Of a stretch of 64,000 bases of DNA, positions 50,126 through 60,067 are shown one piece after another. The notes under the pieces were generated by a model. It did no database searches, had not been told where the DNA came from, and was given only the letters and a program-made list of their open reading frames with translations. The position numbers and the translations under genes are program-made. This DNA is from Legionella saoudiensis (GTDB lineage Bacteria > Pseudomonadota > Gammaproteobacteria > Legionellales > Legionellaceae), in contig NZ_LN901322.1 in assembly GCF_001465875.1 (NCBI RefSeq), positions 1-64,000 on the forward strand, given 5' to 3'. Position 1 is the first letter of the stretch; each line of letters opens with the position of its first letter.

Positions 50126-51474
50126 ATTCGAAGAATATAGGAGTTTTCTTGGTAATGCTTAATTTTATCATTGATAAAAACCTGAGCTCAATACAGGGAA
50201 AATATTTTTCAATAAGAGGGGATTATATTTATGCTATTTTATTGCTATTTTTTATGGTCTTAAATTCAACCCTTTGCAACAGAGTGAAAATTATGCCATT
50301 AAACGGTGATACTAATGATACCCCACTATTGATCAATCTAAAGCATGTGGAAATGCAGTTTGTGCCTTTACTTATTCAGTTTTTTACAATGCAATCACAA
50401 GCTGGAATAAATCTGTGGAAAAAAGACACTCCTTATACTTTAGAAAACGGCACGGTAATTACATTAAAAAATGATGTCTTTCGACGTGAACGAAAAGAAG
50501 GTCATTCTGGAATGCGCTATGAACTAATCAGTAATGGCCCTCCTCTAGGGGACGGTACTTTTGGGGAAGTCTGTAAAATCAAAGGCACTATGAGTTTTGA
50601 TGAGCATTCAATAAAAATAAAAAAGCAAAGGAAAGATGGTAAAAGACGGGTAGTTAAAATACAAGAACATGATTCTTCTAACCCCCTCTCAGCGCTTGAT
50701 AACGAATATAGGCTAACAAAAAAAACGCCTCATCTTGCAGTGAAAAAGCCAACCCTTGTGACCAATTCCTCGGGTACTCAAATAAGCTTCACCGCAATGA
50801 ATCATCTCCCCGGAAAGGAGCTTTTTTACATCATTGAAGAGCGCGCGGATTTATCTTCGCTTCAACGGGCTGAGTTAAGTCTCGCTTTAATCAATGCATT
50901 AGAGGAGCAAGTATGTAAACAAGGCATTGTTCACCGTGACATAAAACCCGAAAATATTATGGTTGATCTGGGTCCTCCAATCCAAGTACATTTTATAGAT
51001 TTTGGATTGAGCAAAGATGCCATTCATAGAAATGATGTTATTAGTGGTACGCCAGTTTATTTAGCTCCAGAGGTAAGAAGCTATTTAAGCCGTATCGATT
51101 ATAAGGCTGACATTTTCTCTCTGGCACGTGTTATTGCTTTATTATGGAATGTTGATTTCGGTACCTATGATGATCCTGGAACTTATTATAAAGCGACACC
51201 CATTAGAATGTTATGCTCTCTCTTTAGTGACATTAAATCGCTGGATATGGATGCAAAACGTCTGATAAAAGATACATTACTTGGAATGTTGAATTTTAAT
51301 CCAGAAGCTCGTTATTCCATTAGCAAAGCAAGAACGGGTTTTGAAGCTGCAAAAAACATAATCAAAGCAAATTATAAATCACCTCTTAATGCAAACTCAT
51401 TGTTTCGGACTCAAAATAGTGCTGAGCATAATGAGTCCCAAGAAGTTTTTATTAAAATAAACTCTTGTCCTTAA
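50116..51474 (+). CDS. Canonical Ser/Thr protein kinase, LegK-like effector
   Basis: All kinase motifs are intact (numbering from the longest 452-residue frame): glycine loop LGDGTFGEV (145-152), Lys181 in VVKIQ, HRDIKPEN (273-280), DFG (295-297), and APE (317-319) in GTPVYLAPEV. This is closer to eukaryotic kinases than to bacterial PknB proteins and has no extracellular domain, as in Legionella LegK effectors. Start is uncertain: frame opens at 50116, AGGAG at 50139 suits TTG 50149 or ATG 50155, while ATG 50293 (MPLNGDTNDTP) would drop a hydrophobic segment (YIYAILLLFFMVLN) that may be untranslated leader. Confidence 0.82.
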   Translation: MYLNSKNIGVFLVMLNFIIDKNLSSIQGKYFSIRGDYIYAILLLFFMVLNSTLCNRVKIMPLNGDTNDTPLLINLKHVEMQFVPLLIQFFTMQSQAGINLWKKDTPYTLENGTVITLKNDVFRRERKEGHSGMRYELISNGPPLGDGTFGEVCKIKGTMSFDEHSIKIKKQRKDGKRRVVKIQEHDSSNPLSALDNEYRLTKKTPHLAVKKPTLVTNSSGTQISFTAMNHLPGKELFYIIEERADLSSLQRAELSLALINALEEQVCKQGIVHRDIKPENIMVDLGPPIQVHFIDFGLSKDAIHRNDVISGTPVYLAPEVRSYLSRIDYKADIFSLARVIALLWNVDFGTYDDPGTYYKATPIRMLCSLFSDIKSLDMDAKRLIKDTLLGMLNFNPEARYSISKARTGFEAAKNIIKANYKSPLNANSLFRTQNSAEHNESQEVFIKINSCP

Positions 51475-51510
51475 TGGTAAAATTCAAACAGGGAATAGAT
51501 ATTGGAAATA

Positions 51511-51555
51511 TCCTTGATGAGATTGCACCAAAGCATAAAGTAATCTCATCAAGGA
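51511..51555. terminator. Perfect 14-bp inverted repeat between convergent genes
   Basis: TCCTTGATGAGATT and AATCTCATCAAGGA are fully complementary with a 17-base loop. It lies between the kinase stop (51474) and the glucanase stop (51573). It probably ends transcription from both sides, though neither side has a strong T-run. Confidence 0.55.
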
Positions 51556-51572
51556 TAAGAGAAAAAATTTAT

Positions 51573-53099
51573 CTAGTTGATATTAACATCTTTCTGCAAC
51601 ATGGTTGAATCCTGGTTATTGCATACCGAATTTATATAATAGGTAAATTTTCCTGAAGTTCCGGGTAAAGATCGATCAGTCCAGTTCATTGCTGAACCTT
51701 GCCAAAGAACTCGCTTGAGCCAGTCACGAACTTGATAACTGGTTACTGGCAAACTTTGTGCTGGAGCAGTCCAACTAAGGCTGATGGATTTTTTATCACT
51801 GCTGTAATTCGCATTGATGTTGGTTGGAGGAAGGCACTGAGGAGTATCAGGAATAATTACATCATACTGGACATCTTTAGAGACTCCATTGCTGCAGACC
51901 GAACTCAGAAAATAGGTAAATTTTCCTGATGTACCTGGTAGCGTGGTATCTGTCCAATTTAACTTATTATCTTTCCATAATAATCTTTTTTGCCAATCCT
52001 TAACTTGATAGGCTACTACATTCGTGCTGTTTCCAGGGGCATGCCAGGACAAAGAAATATTCCTCTTATCAGGTGTATAAGATGAGGAAAAATCTATTGG
52101 AGGATTACACTGGTCCGTGGGAGTAGAGCCCCCTATCTGATAAACTTTCACACTGTTTACCTTCATGCTGGCAGATTGCATTTGCGAGTTAGGCGCTCCA
52201 GCATAAGGTCCACCTACCGCGAGGTTAATGATAAGGTAATAACCGCCATTGGGATCGTTAAACCCTCGTTGTAAGGCAGCAGCACCATCAGCAGGTAGTG
52301 AATCAGTTTTTAATGGTCCCCAGGTTTTCACGTTATCAATATAGCCTGTAAGGATATAGCCGCCATTTTGACTGTTTGGGTCTTGTTCCCATTCAAATCC
52401 CCAAGTGTGCGGGTTCGCATAGGCTAATTGAGGGAACTGATGTGAATCAAGAGAATAACCCCAACCACGACAATCTCCACCGCCACACTGTGAGGAGTTT
52501 CCATTAAAATGCAGCGCGGCTGTAGTTATGTTAAAAACCGTATTTTTAGGGTATGCTTCCATAATATCAATTTCACCATTTTGAGGCCAATTAGAGTCAT
52601 AGGTGGGCATCATCCATATTGCAGGCCATAATCCTTGATTGTAGGAGCTTGGATTTTTACCTTGTTGACATAAGCCATCGATACTTTTGGTACAAACAGG
52701 TAAATTGATGTTTACTTCCAGGTAACCATGTTTTATTTCTTTCGTAGTCCATACTTCTGAGGGCACTGGAGAGTTAAATGGAGGTGAGTTAAGGTTAGCT
52801 CGAGTCATTATTTCTCCGCTTTTCCAAAAGCCGGTATTAATCAGATCTGCGAGTAACGTTAATTTTCCGTCCGTGCTCTTAATTACTTTTGAAGTATCAT
52901 AGACATTAATTTCACCGGACATACGGTGATCATAATTGGTCGATGCGTAATAATTGAGACCACTGCTTGCTTTGTCTTGCAAAATATCGGTAATTAATTG
53001 ACATGTTTTTGATTGATCAAAGGCGCATGAAGCAGAGAAGGCAAGAGTACATGAAAAAACAGATGGCAAGACTAACAGCAAGTTTTTATTAATTATCAT
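51573..53099 (-). CDS. Secreted GH16 beta-glucanase with two C-terminal Fn3-like domains
   Basis: 508 residues. Signal peptide (LLLVLPSVFSCTLAFSASC; a Cys near the cleavage site leaves a lipoprotein possible). GH16 domain at about 50-325 with catalytic motif GEIDIME (Glu176, Asp178, Glu181) and GLWPAIWMMP; acts on beta-1,3/1,4-glucans or related cell-wall glucans. Then two tandem copies of a 90-residue Fn3-like module, each with CNPP/CLPP, SLSW-APG, YQV(K/R)DW-KR(L/V)LW and NWTD--LPGTSGKFTY. Likely a type II secretion substrate, useful against amoebal or algal polysaccharide. Confidence 0.87.
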   Translation of the reverse strand: MIINKNLLLVLPSVFSCTLAFSASCAFDQSKTCQLITDILQDKASSGLNYYASTNYDHRMSGEINVYDTSKVIKSTDGKLTLLADLINTGFWKSGEIMTRANLNSPPFNSPVPSEVWTTKEIKHGYLEVNINLPVCTKSIDGLCQQGKNPSSYNQGLWPAIWMMPTYDSNWPQNGEIDIMEAYPKNTVFNITTAALHFNGNSSQCGGGDCRGWGYSLDSHQFPQLAYANPHTWGFEWEQDPNSQNGGYILTGYIDNVKTWGPLKTDSLPADGAAALQRGFNDPNGGYYLIINLAVGGPYAGAPNSQMQSASMKVNSVKVYQIGGSTPTDQCNPPIDFSSSYTPDKRNISLSWHAPGNSTNVVAYQVKDWQKRLLWKDNKLNWTDTTLPGTSGKFTYFLSSVCSNGVSKDVQYDVIIPDTPQCLPPTNINANYSSDKKSISLSWTAPAQSLPVTSYQVRDWLKRVLWQGSAMNWTDRSLPGTSGKFTYYINSVCNNQDSTMLQKDVNIN

Positions 53100-53417
53100 T
53101 AGTTTTCGTCCTTATTTAGTGGGTATCTTTTCCTGTTAAAATTAATAAGATTATGATTATTAAAATAATCACTTTTAAATTGTAATAAAAAAATTGCTGG
53201 TTTGGCAAATCCTCCACATGGTTTGTGTCCTGTGTACGAGAGACAAATAATAGCTTCAGGGCCAGCAGTTACTAGGCTATAGAATTAAATAAAATTATTT
53301 TTCCAAGGCGTGAATTCACGAGAATTCTGTGATTTGTAATAAAATCTAAAAAGTTAATTTATAAGTAGTTTAGTGAGTAAAATTGCAGAAAATAAAGGCA
53401 CATACCTTAGTTCAATA
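53100..53417. other. Intergenic region without recognised features
   Basis: 318 bp upstream of the glucanase gene (minus strand). It should hold its promoter. No small gene, repeat or clear regulatory box was found. Confidence 0.4.
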
Positions 53418-55112
53418 TTAGCGTATGTTACAATTAAGGCTTTGACCTTCAGGTTCTAGTTCCACTTCTTTTTTAGGCTCTTTCATCTGATGCTCCTCTC
53501 TCATTTGTTTAAATGCATCACGATGGTTTTTGAATGAGGATTCAGGGTTAACGTGTTTTTCTAAGCCATATTTCTCTTTGACATTTTTTTCTACCTCCAA
53601 GAGATCTCGTATTTCATTGTCTTTTTTGGCAAGTAGTGTATTCATCTCTTCAAACATAGGTGAGTCACTGGGAACCCCTACTTTAATTTTAATAATATTA
53701 TCTCGTTCCATATATAAAACTTTAAGCTTCTGCTCAATGCTATCGACTGTTTCTTTGAGTGCGCTAGGTTCTTTGCCGGAGGGACTTTGAATACCTATAT
53801 CGCTTAGTCCATTTTTGGATAAAATGGTTGACTCATCTTTGGCATTGCGGTGCTCAATAACTTTCAAAATACCATTATTACAAATATCCATTAAAAGAGC
53901 ATGGCCACATACAACAAAATCAGTAAAAGCTCGTGATTTTCCATAGAGAAACATTTGCTTGATATTATCTAAAAATCCTTGTTTTTCTTCTGCATTTTCA
54001 TTGTTTTTATGTAAATTTTTTACAATATCCTTTTCAACAATAATATTGAGATGACCGTCTAAAACTTTAGCCTGAAAAGGAGTTTGCTGAGCTTTTAAAA
54101 CCTGTTTTAAATTATTATCGTCTACATCAAATCCCTCCGGCATAACACGAGCGGTAACAAAATGATGAAGGGTAGCCAAAGTATGATTCGCATGTTTTTT
54201 AACATAGGGAACGATATCAGGGTTCATTTCCTTACCAAAAGCTTGTTCCATATGCATTTGGATTTTTTCAAGCTCTTTACGGTATTCATGAGTGAGTTTT
54301 TTTATATCCTTTTCTTGAAAGGCATCAGGATTTTTTAAAAACTGATCAAATTGCTGCTCAAGTGCTTTAACTTTTTCGCGCGACTCCAGTACTGCTTCAG
54401 GAATAGTTTGATTATTAGCCATACACCATGCTTGCATTTGATCAAAATTAGTGGCGATTTTTTTTAAAACGGTCATGACACTTGATAATTCACAAGTATT
54501 AATATGTTGCTGATGAAACACTTCGGGCATAAAATAATTTAACGCAGCACCTGCCTCTTTTACCGCCTCAGGTTTAAGCGGTTGGAAAAAGTTTTCCCGT
54601 AAATAACAATGAAAATTAACTCCTTGCTCCTGATACATTTCCCCCACATGGGATAAAAACTCATCCATTGGCATGTCTTGCAGGCCAGGAATTTTTTCAC
54701 CCATTAATTTGTTCAAATAATTAGCAGCTTCATCATCGCTCATTCGATTTATTTCTTGCATTTTTTTGACCAAATCAGCTACAGCAACTGGCTCAATAAC
54801 CAGTCCTTCCATTTGATAGTTAAAGGCAGAAAGGTGAGCAAAAAGCGCAGATAATTTTTGACGATTTAAATCTCCTGCGGAAGGAGGATTAGCAGAAGTT
54901 TGCGTAGGAGCGTTCGGGTCTCGATTTAAATAATTGTTTAACTCTGTTTCCGGTGATTTTAGTTTCGAACCTTGATTAATACAATGTTGAATAAAGTCCA
55001 TTCGTACATTCTGCACTTGAAAAACTAAAGGTTTTTTTTCACTGCCTTTTCCCATATGCTCAAAGTGCAATTTGATTTGTGTTTCAGGCGCGATATGTGG
55101 ATTTTTGCTCAT
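53418..55112 (-). CDS. Unknown 564-aa coiled-coil protein, effector-like
   Basis: No known domain and no signal peptide. Mostly helical, with probable coiled coils at about 250-310 (REKVKALEQQFDQFLKN, LTHEYRKELEKIQMHMEQAF) and 460-540 (VDSIEQKLKVLYMERDNIIK, LLEVEKNVKEKYGLEKH). The last 40 residues are rich in Glu and Lys (EEHQMKEPKKEVELEPEG), like the E-block that precedes the C-terminus of Dot/Icm substrates. Several His/Cys occur in the centre (HQQHINTCELS). Effector status is inference. Confidence 0.62.
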   Translation of the reverse strand: MSKNPHIAPETQIKLHFEHMGKGSEKKPLVFQVQNVRMDFIQHCINQGSKLKSPETELNNYLNRDPNAPTQTSANPPSAGDLNRQKLSALFAHLSAFNYQMEGLVIEPVAVADLVKKMQEINRMSDDEAANYLNKLMGEKIPGLQDMPMDEFLSHVGEMYQEQGVNFHCYLRENFFQPLKPEAVKEAGAALNYFMPEVFHQQHINTCELSSVMTVLKKIATNFDQMQAWCMANNQTIPEAVLESREKVKALEQQFDQFLKNPDAFQEKDIKKLTHEYRKELEKIQMHMEQAFGKEMNPDIVPYVKKHANHTLATLHHFVTARVMPEGFDVDDNNLKQVLKAQQTPFQAKVLDGHLNIIVEKDIVKNLHKNNENAEEKQGFLDNIKQMFLYGKSRAFTDFVVCGHALLMDICNNGILKVIEHRNAKDESTILSKNGLSDIGIQSPSGKEPSALKETVDSIEQKLKVLYMERDNIIKIKVGVPSDSPMFEEMNTLLAKKDNEIRDLLEVEKNVKEKYGLEKHVNPESSFKNHRDAFKQMREEHQMKEPKKEVELEPEGQSLNCNIR

Positions 55113-55336
55113 ACACCATCCCCAGGAAGTGCTTTAAAATTTTCCTTTATGGATAAATGAAGTATAAGCCTTGGCTTTTAAATATTCAAATTGACTACAT
55201 TTTTAATATATAAAATAATTGAGACACCTCTTGGTTTTTGCTCGGCTTGTCTGAAAGAAAAATATACCCCCAACTTCGTACCCCCAATTCACTTGGTGAT
55301 AATTATTTGAGTAAGTCTACTAGAAGGGCAGTTGAG

Positions 55337-56599
55337 TTATTTATGATGTGTTGCAACCGCAGGTTTTAAATATACCATACAGAGAATGCCCGCACACAAA
55401 GCGATAATGCAGCAAAAAACAATAGGTAAAATAAGGGACATAACAATTAAAAAACTACCTGCAATGCAAATAATTGCATCACCTAAAGTACGCAAACTTA
55501 CCTGCGTGCCCATGACCTCTCCTTGAATGGTCGTATGAGACATGTTGGATATATGAATCGTCATAGTCGTGGTTACACTAGTGATGCTAAAACCAATGAG
55601 TGCAAAGAATAAAAACATGGGGATCGGATGTTGAAAAATAACCATAGCGGCAAAAATAAGTGCCGTAACCATTATTGCCCAAATAATAACTTGATGAATG
55701 GGCAGGCGCTTTGAAAGATGATAGGGAAGCCACGAGGCACCAAAGGCTAACGCAGCGGACAATGCTGCATTATAAAGTGCAATCATCCCCGGAGACATAG
55801 CCCACTTGCCAGCTAAATAAACAGGCCCAAACTCGTAAAACATGTCCACCGCAAAGGTAAACAACGTACTGATAACCAATAAAGACCTCAAATGAGGATG
55901 ATTCTCAAATAAATGCTTAAATTGACGGATAATATTAAGCTGACTCATTATGGGTTCTTTCTCAATTTTATGAGAGGCTTTATGTTCTGGCAGTTTCCAC
56001 CAGGCGAACCCCAGTGCAGTGATTGACGCTAATCCCGCACAGGTAAATGGAAACGACCATGAAAACCAGGGCACAAGGCTTGAATTAGATAATAAACCGC
56101 CAATAATAGGCCCGATTATATAACCAATACCTGCCATAGTATTGAGGCGTCCGAAGCTTACAAATTTATTAATAGTTGTCAGTTCTGCTGCTAATGCTCT
56201 AGCCACCGCAAAGGTGCCCTCCATAAACCCAGTTAAAAAACGGCTAAACAATAATAACCAGAAACTGTGCATCCAAAAGGAGATAACCGTCAGTAAATAT
56301 CCCAAGATGCTGCCTATTAAGCTAATGATTAGGATTTTTTTTCGCCCATACAAGTCAGAGCTTCTTCCCAGAATAGGGGAGCCAACAAATTGTCCTAATG
56401 GGAAAATAGCAAGGGTTACCCCGAGCCAGATACGCCTACTATTCTCACTCCATTGCGGAGAAATAATAAGCTGATCTGTGGATTGTAAAAACAAAGGCGG
56501 AAAAATGGGATACGCAATGGATGAGCCGATAAAACTAATGAAGACAATTAGTAGGATAATCCAGAGTTGTTTTTGTTCTTTCATTATTTGCATACGCAT
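55337..56599 (-). CDS. MFS transporter, TetA/MdtG-like
   Basis: 420 residues with twelve hydrophobic segments. Motif A in the loop between spans 2 and 3 reads GRSSDLYGRKK. FLTGFMEGTFAVARALAAEL and GIGYIIGPIIGGLLS (motif C type, antiporter) place it among drug:H+ antiporters. It exports a small molecule. GAAGG precedes ATG 56599. Monocistronic, convergent to nothing nearby; divergent to the P-type ATPase gene. Confidence 0.85.
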   Translation of the reverse strand: MRMQIMKEQKQLWIILLIVFISFIGSSIAYPIFPPLFLQSTDQLIISPQWSENSRRIWLGVTLAIFPLGQFVGSPILGRSSDLYGRKKILIISLIGSILGYLLTVISFWMHSFWLLLFSRFLTGFMEGTFAVARALAAELTTINKFVSFGRLNTMAGIGYIIGPIIGGLLSNSSLVPWFSWSFPFTCAGLASITALGFAWWKLPEHKASHKIEKEPIMSQLNIIRQFKHLFENHPHLRSLLVISTLFTFAVDMFYEFGPVYLAGKWAMSPGMIALYNAALSAALAFGASWLPYHLSKRLPIHQVIIWAIMVTALIFAAMVIFQHPIPMFLFFALIGFSITSVTTTMTIHISNMSHTTIQGEVMGTQVSLRTLGDAIICIAGSFLIVMSLILPIVFCCIIALCAGILCMVYLKPAVATHHK

Positions 56600-56802
56600 T
56601 TTCAGCCTTCAATAAGCTACGTAAGATTATACTAAGCATAGGCTCAAGATAAAAAATTTTGCAGTTTAGAAATTATCAGATAACGAATTTATAATAGAAA
56701 TTTATTGAATATGCTAATATCTTTATTAAAGATAAGCAAACGATCTCAGTAGCATTTTGCTATGTTAGAAACAATAATAAATCTAAAACGTATAAATAAA
56801 CA

Positions 56803-58656
56803 ATGGATCTCAAAAATAGGTGGCAAGTAGGTGTCTCAATTTTATCACTCATAATGCTAATTATTTATGGGTGCTTACAATTATTCCACAATCCTTATGC
56901 CCAATATCCCCTGTTCTTTCTTTTGATTACCGCCGGTTTACCATTATTGTTGCAGATTATTTTTAAACTTATAAAAGGCAGCCTGGGGGCAGACATATTG
57001 GCAGCTTTAGCTTTGGTTACTGGGGTAATTTTACAAGAATACCTTGCTGCAGCCTTTATCGTTCTAATGCTTGCCAGTGGTCAGGCATTAGAACGATACG
57101 CTATGAGAAAAGCCTCATCCGTATTATTGGCACTCGAACAGCGCATGCCTTTAATTGCTCATCGAAAAATAAATCATCGTATAGAAGATGTTGAATTAGA
57201 GCACATAAAAATAGATGATGAAATTGTTGTATATCCTCATGAGACTTGCCCCATTGATGGTACTGTTATTGAGGGACATGGCTCAATGGATGAATCCTAT
57301 TTGACAGGCGAACCTTATCAAATTTCTAAGTCCCCAGGCGCATTTGTTTTATCAGGTGCTTTGAATGGAGACTCGCCCTTAATTATAAAGACTACTCGCC
57401 TTACCTCGAACTCTCGTTATGCCTCTATTGTCAAGGTTCTAGAGGAAGCAGAACAAAAAAGGCCTTCGATAAGGCGTTTGGGCGATAAAATAGGAATGTT
57501 TTTTGGGCCAATTGCTTTAATTTTTGCTGTTTTGGCCTGGTATATTTCGGGTGACTCCATTCGATTTCTTGCCGTATTGGTTATTGCTACACCCTGTCCT
57601 TTGCTGATTGCCATCCCTATAACTATTATTAGTGCTATATCAAAAGCTGCAAAACAATCGATTATTATTAAAGATCCCACAGTAGTGGAGCAATTACCCA
57701 TCTGTAAAACGGCCATTTTTGATAAAACGGGTACTTTAACCTATGGCCGACCTAGCTTAACTGAAATAACCCTAACTGCTGATGACACACGAGAGAAGAT
57801 TCTTCAATTTGCTGCCAGTCTGGAACGTTATTCTAAACATCCTCTTTCATTCGCCGTTTTGAATGCCGCAGAAAAAGAGCGTATTGTGCTTCTTGAAGCA
57901 TCTAATGTTTCTGAAATACCTGGTCAAGGGTTAGAAGGAGCAATTAATAACCAAAAAATACACATCACCGGTAGAAAAAAATTATTGAAAACCCATCCTG
58001 AATTGAGCTCTACGCTTCCTTGCGAGAAATCTGGCCTTGAGTGCATTGTGATAATCGACAATAAAGTTGCTGCAACGCTAAACTTTCATGATCCCGCCCG
58101 CCCTGAAACGAAATCCTTTATCAGCCATTTAAAACCAGCTCATCAGTTTAATAAAATAATGATCGTTTCTGGTGATAGAGAATCGGAAGTTAAGTATATT
58201 GGTAATCAGTTAGAGGTAGCGGAAATTTATGCCTCACAAACACCAGAGCAAAAACTCGCTATTGTACGTGAGGAAGTGAAAAAGGCACCTACTGTTTTTA
58301 TGGGTGATGGGATTAATGACGCCCCAGCTTTAACTGCTGCGACTGTGGGAATTGCATTTGGTGAATTTAGTAATGTAACTGCAGAAGCTGCTAGTGCGGT
58401 GATTATGGAAAATACCTTCAATAAAGTAGATGAGCTTTTTCACTTAAGCTTAAAAACAAGAAAAATTGTATTACAAAGTGTTTTGGGTGGTATGGGGTTG
58501 AGCATCATGGGTATGTGTTTTGCAGCCCTGGGTTATATTCCTCCTGTCACTGGAGCAATTATTCAGGAATTCATTGACATATTTGCGATTATGAATGCCT
58601 TAAGATTAACCTGGGAACAAAATATTAAAATTGATTTGCCACCTTCCGGTGTATAA
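56803..58656 (+). CDS. P1B-type heavy-metal ATPase with TPC motif
   Basis: 617 residues: TGE actuator loop (168-170), TPCP (263-266) in the metal-binding helix, DKTGT phosphorylation site (307-311), SKHPLSFAV (HP motif) and GDGINDAPAL. It has no N-terminal HMA domain or Cys-rich region, only six or so spans around the core. TPC rather than CPC/SPC in the transport helix is the mark of the poorly characterised P1B-5-like subgroup, linked to nickel or iron in some bacteria. It lies 166 bp upstream of an RND metal-efflux operon on the same strand, so the pair may handle the same metal in two steps. Confidence 0.88.
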   Translation: MDLKNRWQVGVSILSLIMLIIYGCLQLFHNPYAQYPLFFLLITAGLPLLLQIIFKLIKGSLGADILAALALVTGVILQEYLAAAFIVLMLASGQALERYAMRKASSVLLALEQRMPLIAHRKINHRIEDVELEHIKIDDEIVVYPHETCPIDGTVIEGHGSMDESYLTGEPYQISKSPGAFVLSGALNGDSPLIIKTTRLTSNSRYASIVKVLEEAEQKRPSIRRLGDKIGMFFGPIALIFAVLAWYISGDSIRFLAVLVIATPCPLLIAIPITIISAISKAAKQSIIIKDPTVVEQLPICKTAIFDKTGTLTYGRPSLTEITLTADDTREKILQFAASLERYSKHPLSFAVLNAAEKERIVLLEASNVSEIPGQGLEGAINNQKIHITGRKKLLKTHPELSSTLPCEKSGLECIVIIDNKVAATLNFHDPARPETKSFISHLKPAHQFNKIMIVSGDRESEVKYIGNQLEVAEIYASQTPEQKLAIVREEVKKAPTVFMGDGINDAPALTAATVGIAFGEFSNVTAEAASAVIMENTFNKVDELFHLSLKTRKIVLQSVLGGMGLSIMGMCFAALGYIPPVTGAIIQEFIDIFAIMNALRLTWEQNIKIDLPPSGV

Positions 58657-58822
58657 AGCTCATTATCAGTTTGGCTGAATATGCGATAAGTTATTAAAAC
58701 CTATGCATCAACCTAAGGGCTCTATGAGACGTAAAATAAATTAATAATATATTTTAGTCGCATAATGTAGTTAAATGAGGTAGCAATCATAATCTTAAGC
58801 AGGGATAGGTTAAGATAAAAAA

Positions 58823-60067
58823 ATGAGGTATTTCAGTTTAACTATTTGTTTATTAATCAGTTATATGAGCTCAATTGCCTGGTCAGCCCAGGTATTTACT
58901 TTTAAAGAAGCTTTAGCAACAGCGTATCGCAATAATCCTGAATTGCAAGCAGAACTGGATAAAGCCCAAGCTATGCGCGGTTATTTTATTCAAAGTGGTC
59001 TTTATCCTAATCCTCAGCTGACGTTAACCGCAGAGAATTTTGGTGGCTCGGGAAGCTATTCAAGTTATGAGTCGGCAGAAACGACTGCATCCATAACGCA
59101 ACCTATCCCCCTAGGAAAGCGTCTCTCCTATTTGAAGAAGGCAAGTTATGCTGATTATTTAGCTGCCTTAGGGCAAATTAGTGTTCAAAAAGCAGCAATT
59201 TACATGGCTGTTGGTGTCACCTATGTTGATGCCTTGTATGCAGACCAATGGCATCAAGTTACCAAAAAACTTATTACCCTAAATAGAAATATTGTGCGCT
59301 CGATAGAACGACGAGTTAAAGCAGGGGCGGGCTCTGAGTTAGACTTAAGATTGGCTCAAGGACGTTTAGGTGAGGCGCGTATCCAGGAAAAAAAGGCGCA
59401 GCGTGATGCGTTATCCCAGCGTGCTAAGCTTGCTCGTTTATTAGGTAATGGGTTAAGGGTCGATTTACCCTTAGTAGATAAAGGATTACCCGATGTTACA
59501 TTAGATTGGGCAACGCTTTTAAAAAAATTACCTCAAAGCCCACAACTACTACAAATGCAGCAACAACTAAAAGCCAAACGGGCCACCATTACTGCGGTCA
59601 AAAAATCGGTATGGCCTGATTTAAATATTCAAATAGGAGGCCGTCATTTCTCTGATGATGGCAGCAATGCAGCAGTACTGTCTGTTTATGCCCCAATCCC
59701 GGTTTTTGACCGCAATCAAGGAAAAATAATGACAGCCGAGGCGCAATTGACGCAAACCATGCATCAATATTTGGGAGCCAAGCTTGATGTCCGTCAAACG
59801 GTATATAATATATTTTTACAAGCCCAGCAAAGTCGTTATGAGGCTGATTTAGTAACTAAGTCTTTGTTACCACTAGCGCAAAAGTCAATAAAACTAGCGC
59901 AAGATGGCTATCAAATGGGTCGATATACGTACATTGAATTATCCATTGCACTGACAACTTTGTATGAAGAAGAGCGACATTATCAGCAAGCTCATGCAGA
60001 TTACCATAAAACATTAATTCAATTGACAGGGCTTTTAGGTCTTCATCCAAACAAGGAGAGTAAATGA
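58823..60067 (+). CDS. helC: Outer-membrane factor of an RND metal-efflux system (HelC/CzcC-like)
   Basis: 414 residues. Signal peptide (LTICLLISYMSSIAWSA) and the two-repeat TolC fold: FKEALATAYRNNPELQAELD, TASITQPIPLGKRL, and the second repeat VYAPIPVFDRNQGKIMTAEA. It forms the outer-membrane channel for the adaptor and pump that follow. The stop overlaps the adaptor's start by 4 bp (ATGA). Order C-B-A and the genus suggest the Legionella helCBA locus; the symbol is by analogy. Confidence 0.85.
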   Translation: MRYFSLTICLLISYMSSIAWSAQVFTFKEALATAYRNNPELQAELDKAQAMRGYFIQSGLYPNPQLTLTAENFGGSGSYSSYESAETTASITQPIPLGKRLSYLKKASYADYLAALGQISVQKAAIYMAVGVTYVDALYADQWHQVTKKLITLNRNIVRSIERRVKAGAGSELDLRLAQGRLGEARIQEKKAQRDALSQRAKLARLLGNGLRVDLPLVDKGLPDVTLDWATLLKKLPQSPQLLQMQQQLKAKRATITAVKKSVWPDLNIQIGGRHFSDDGSNAAVLSVYAPIPVFDRNQGKIMTAEAQLTQTMHQYLGAKLDVRQTVYNIFLQAQQSRYEADLVTKSLLPLAQKSIKLAQDGYQMGRYTYIELSIALTTLYEEERHYQQAHADYHKTLIQLTGLLGLHPNKESK

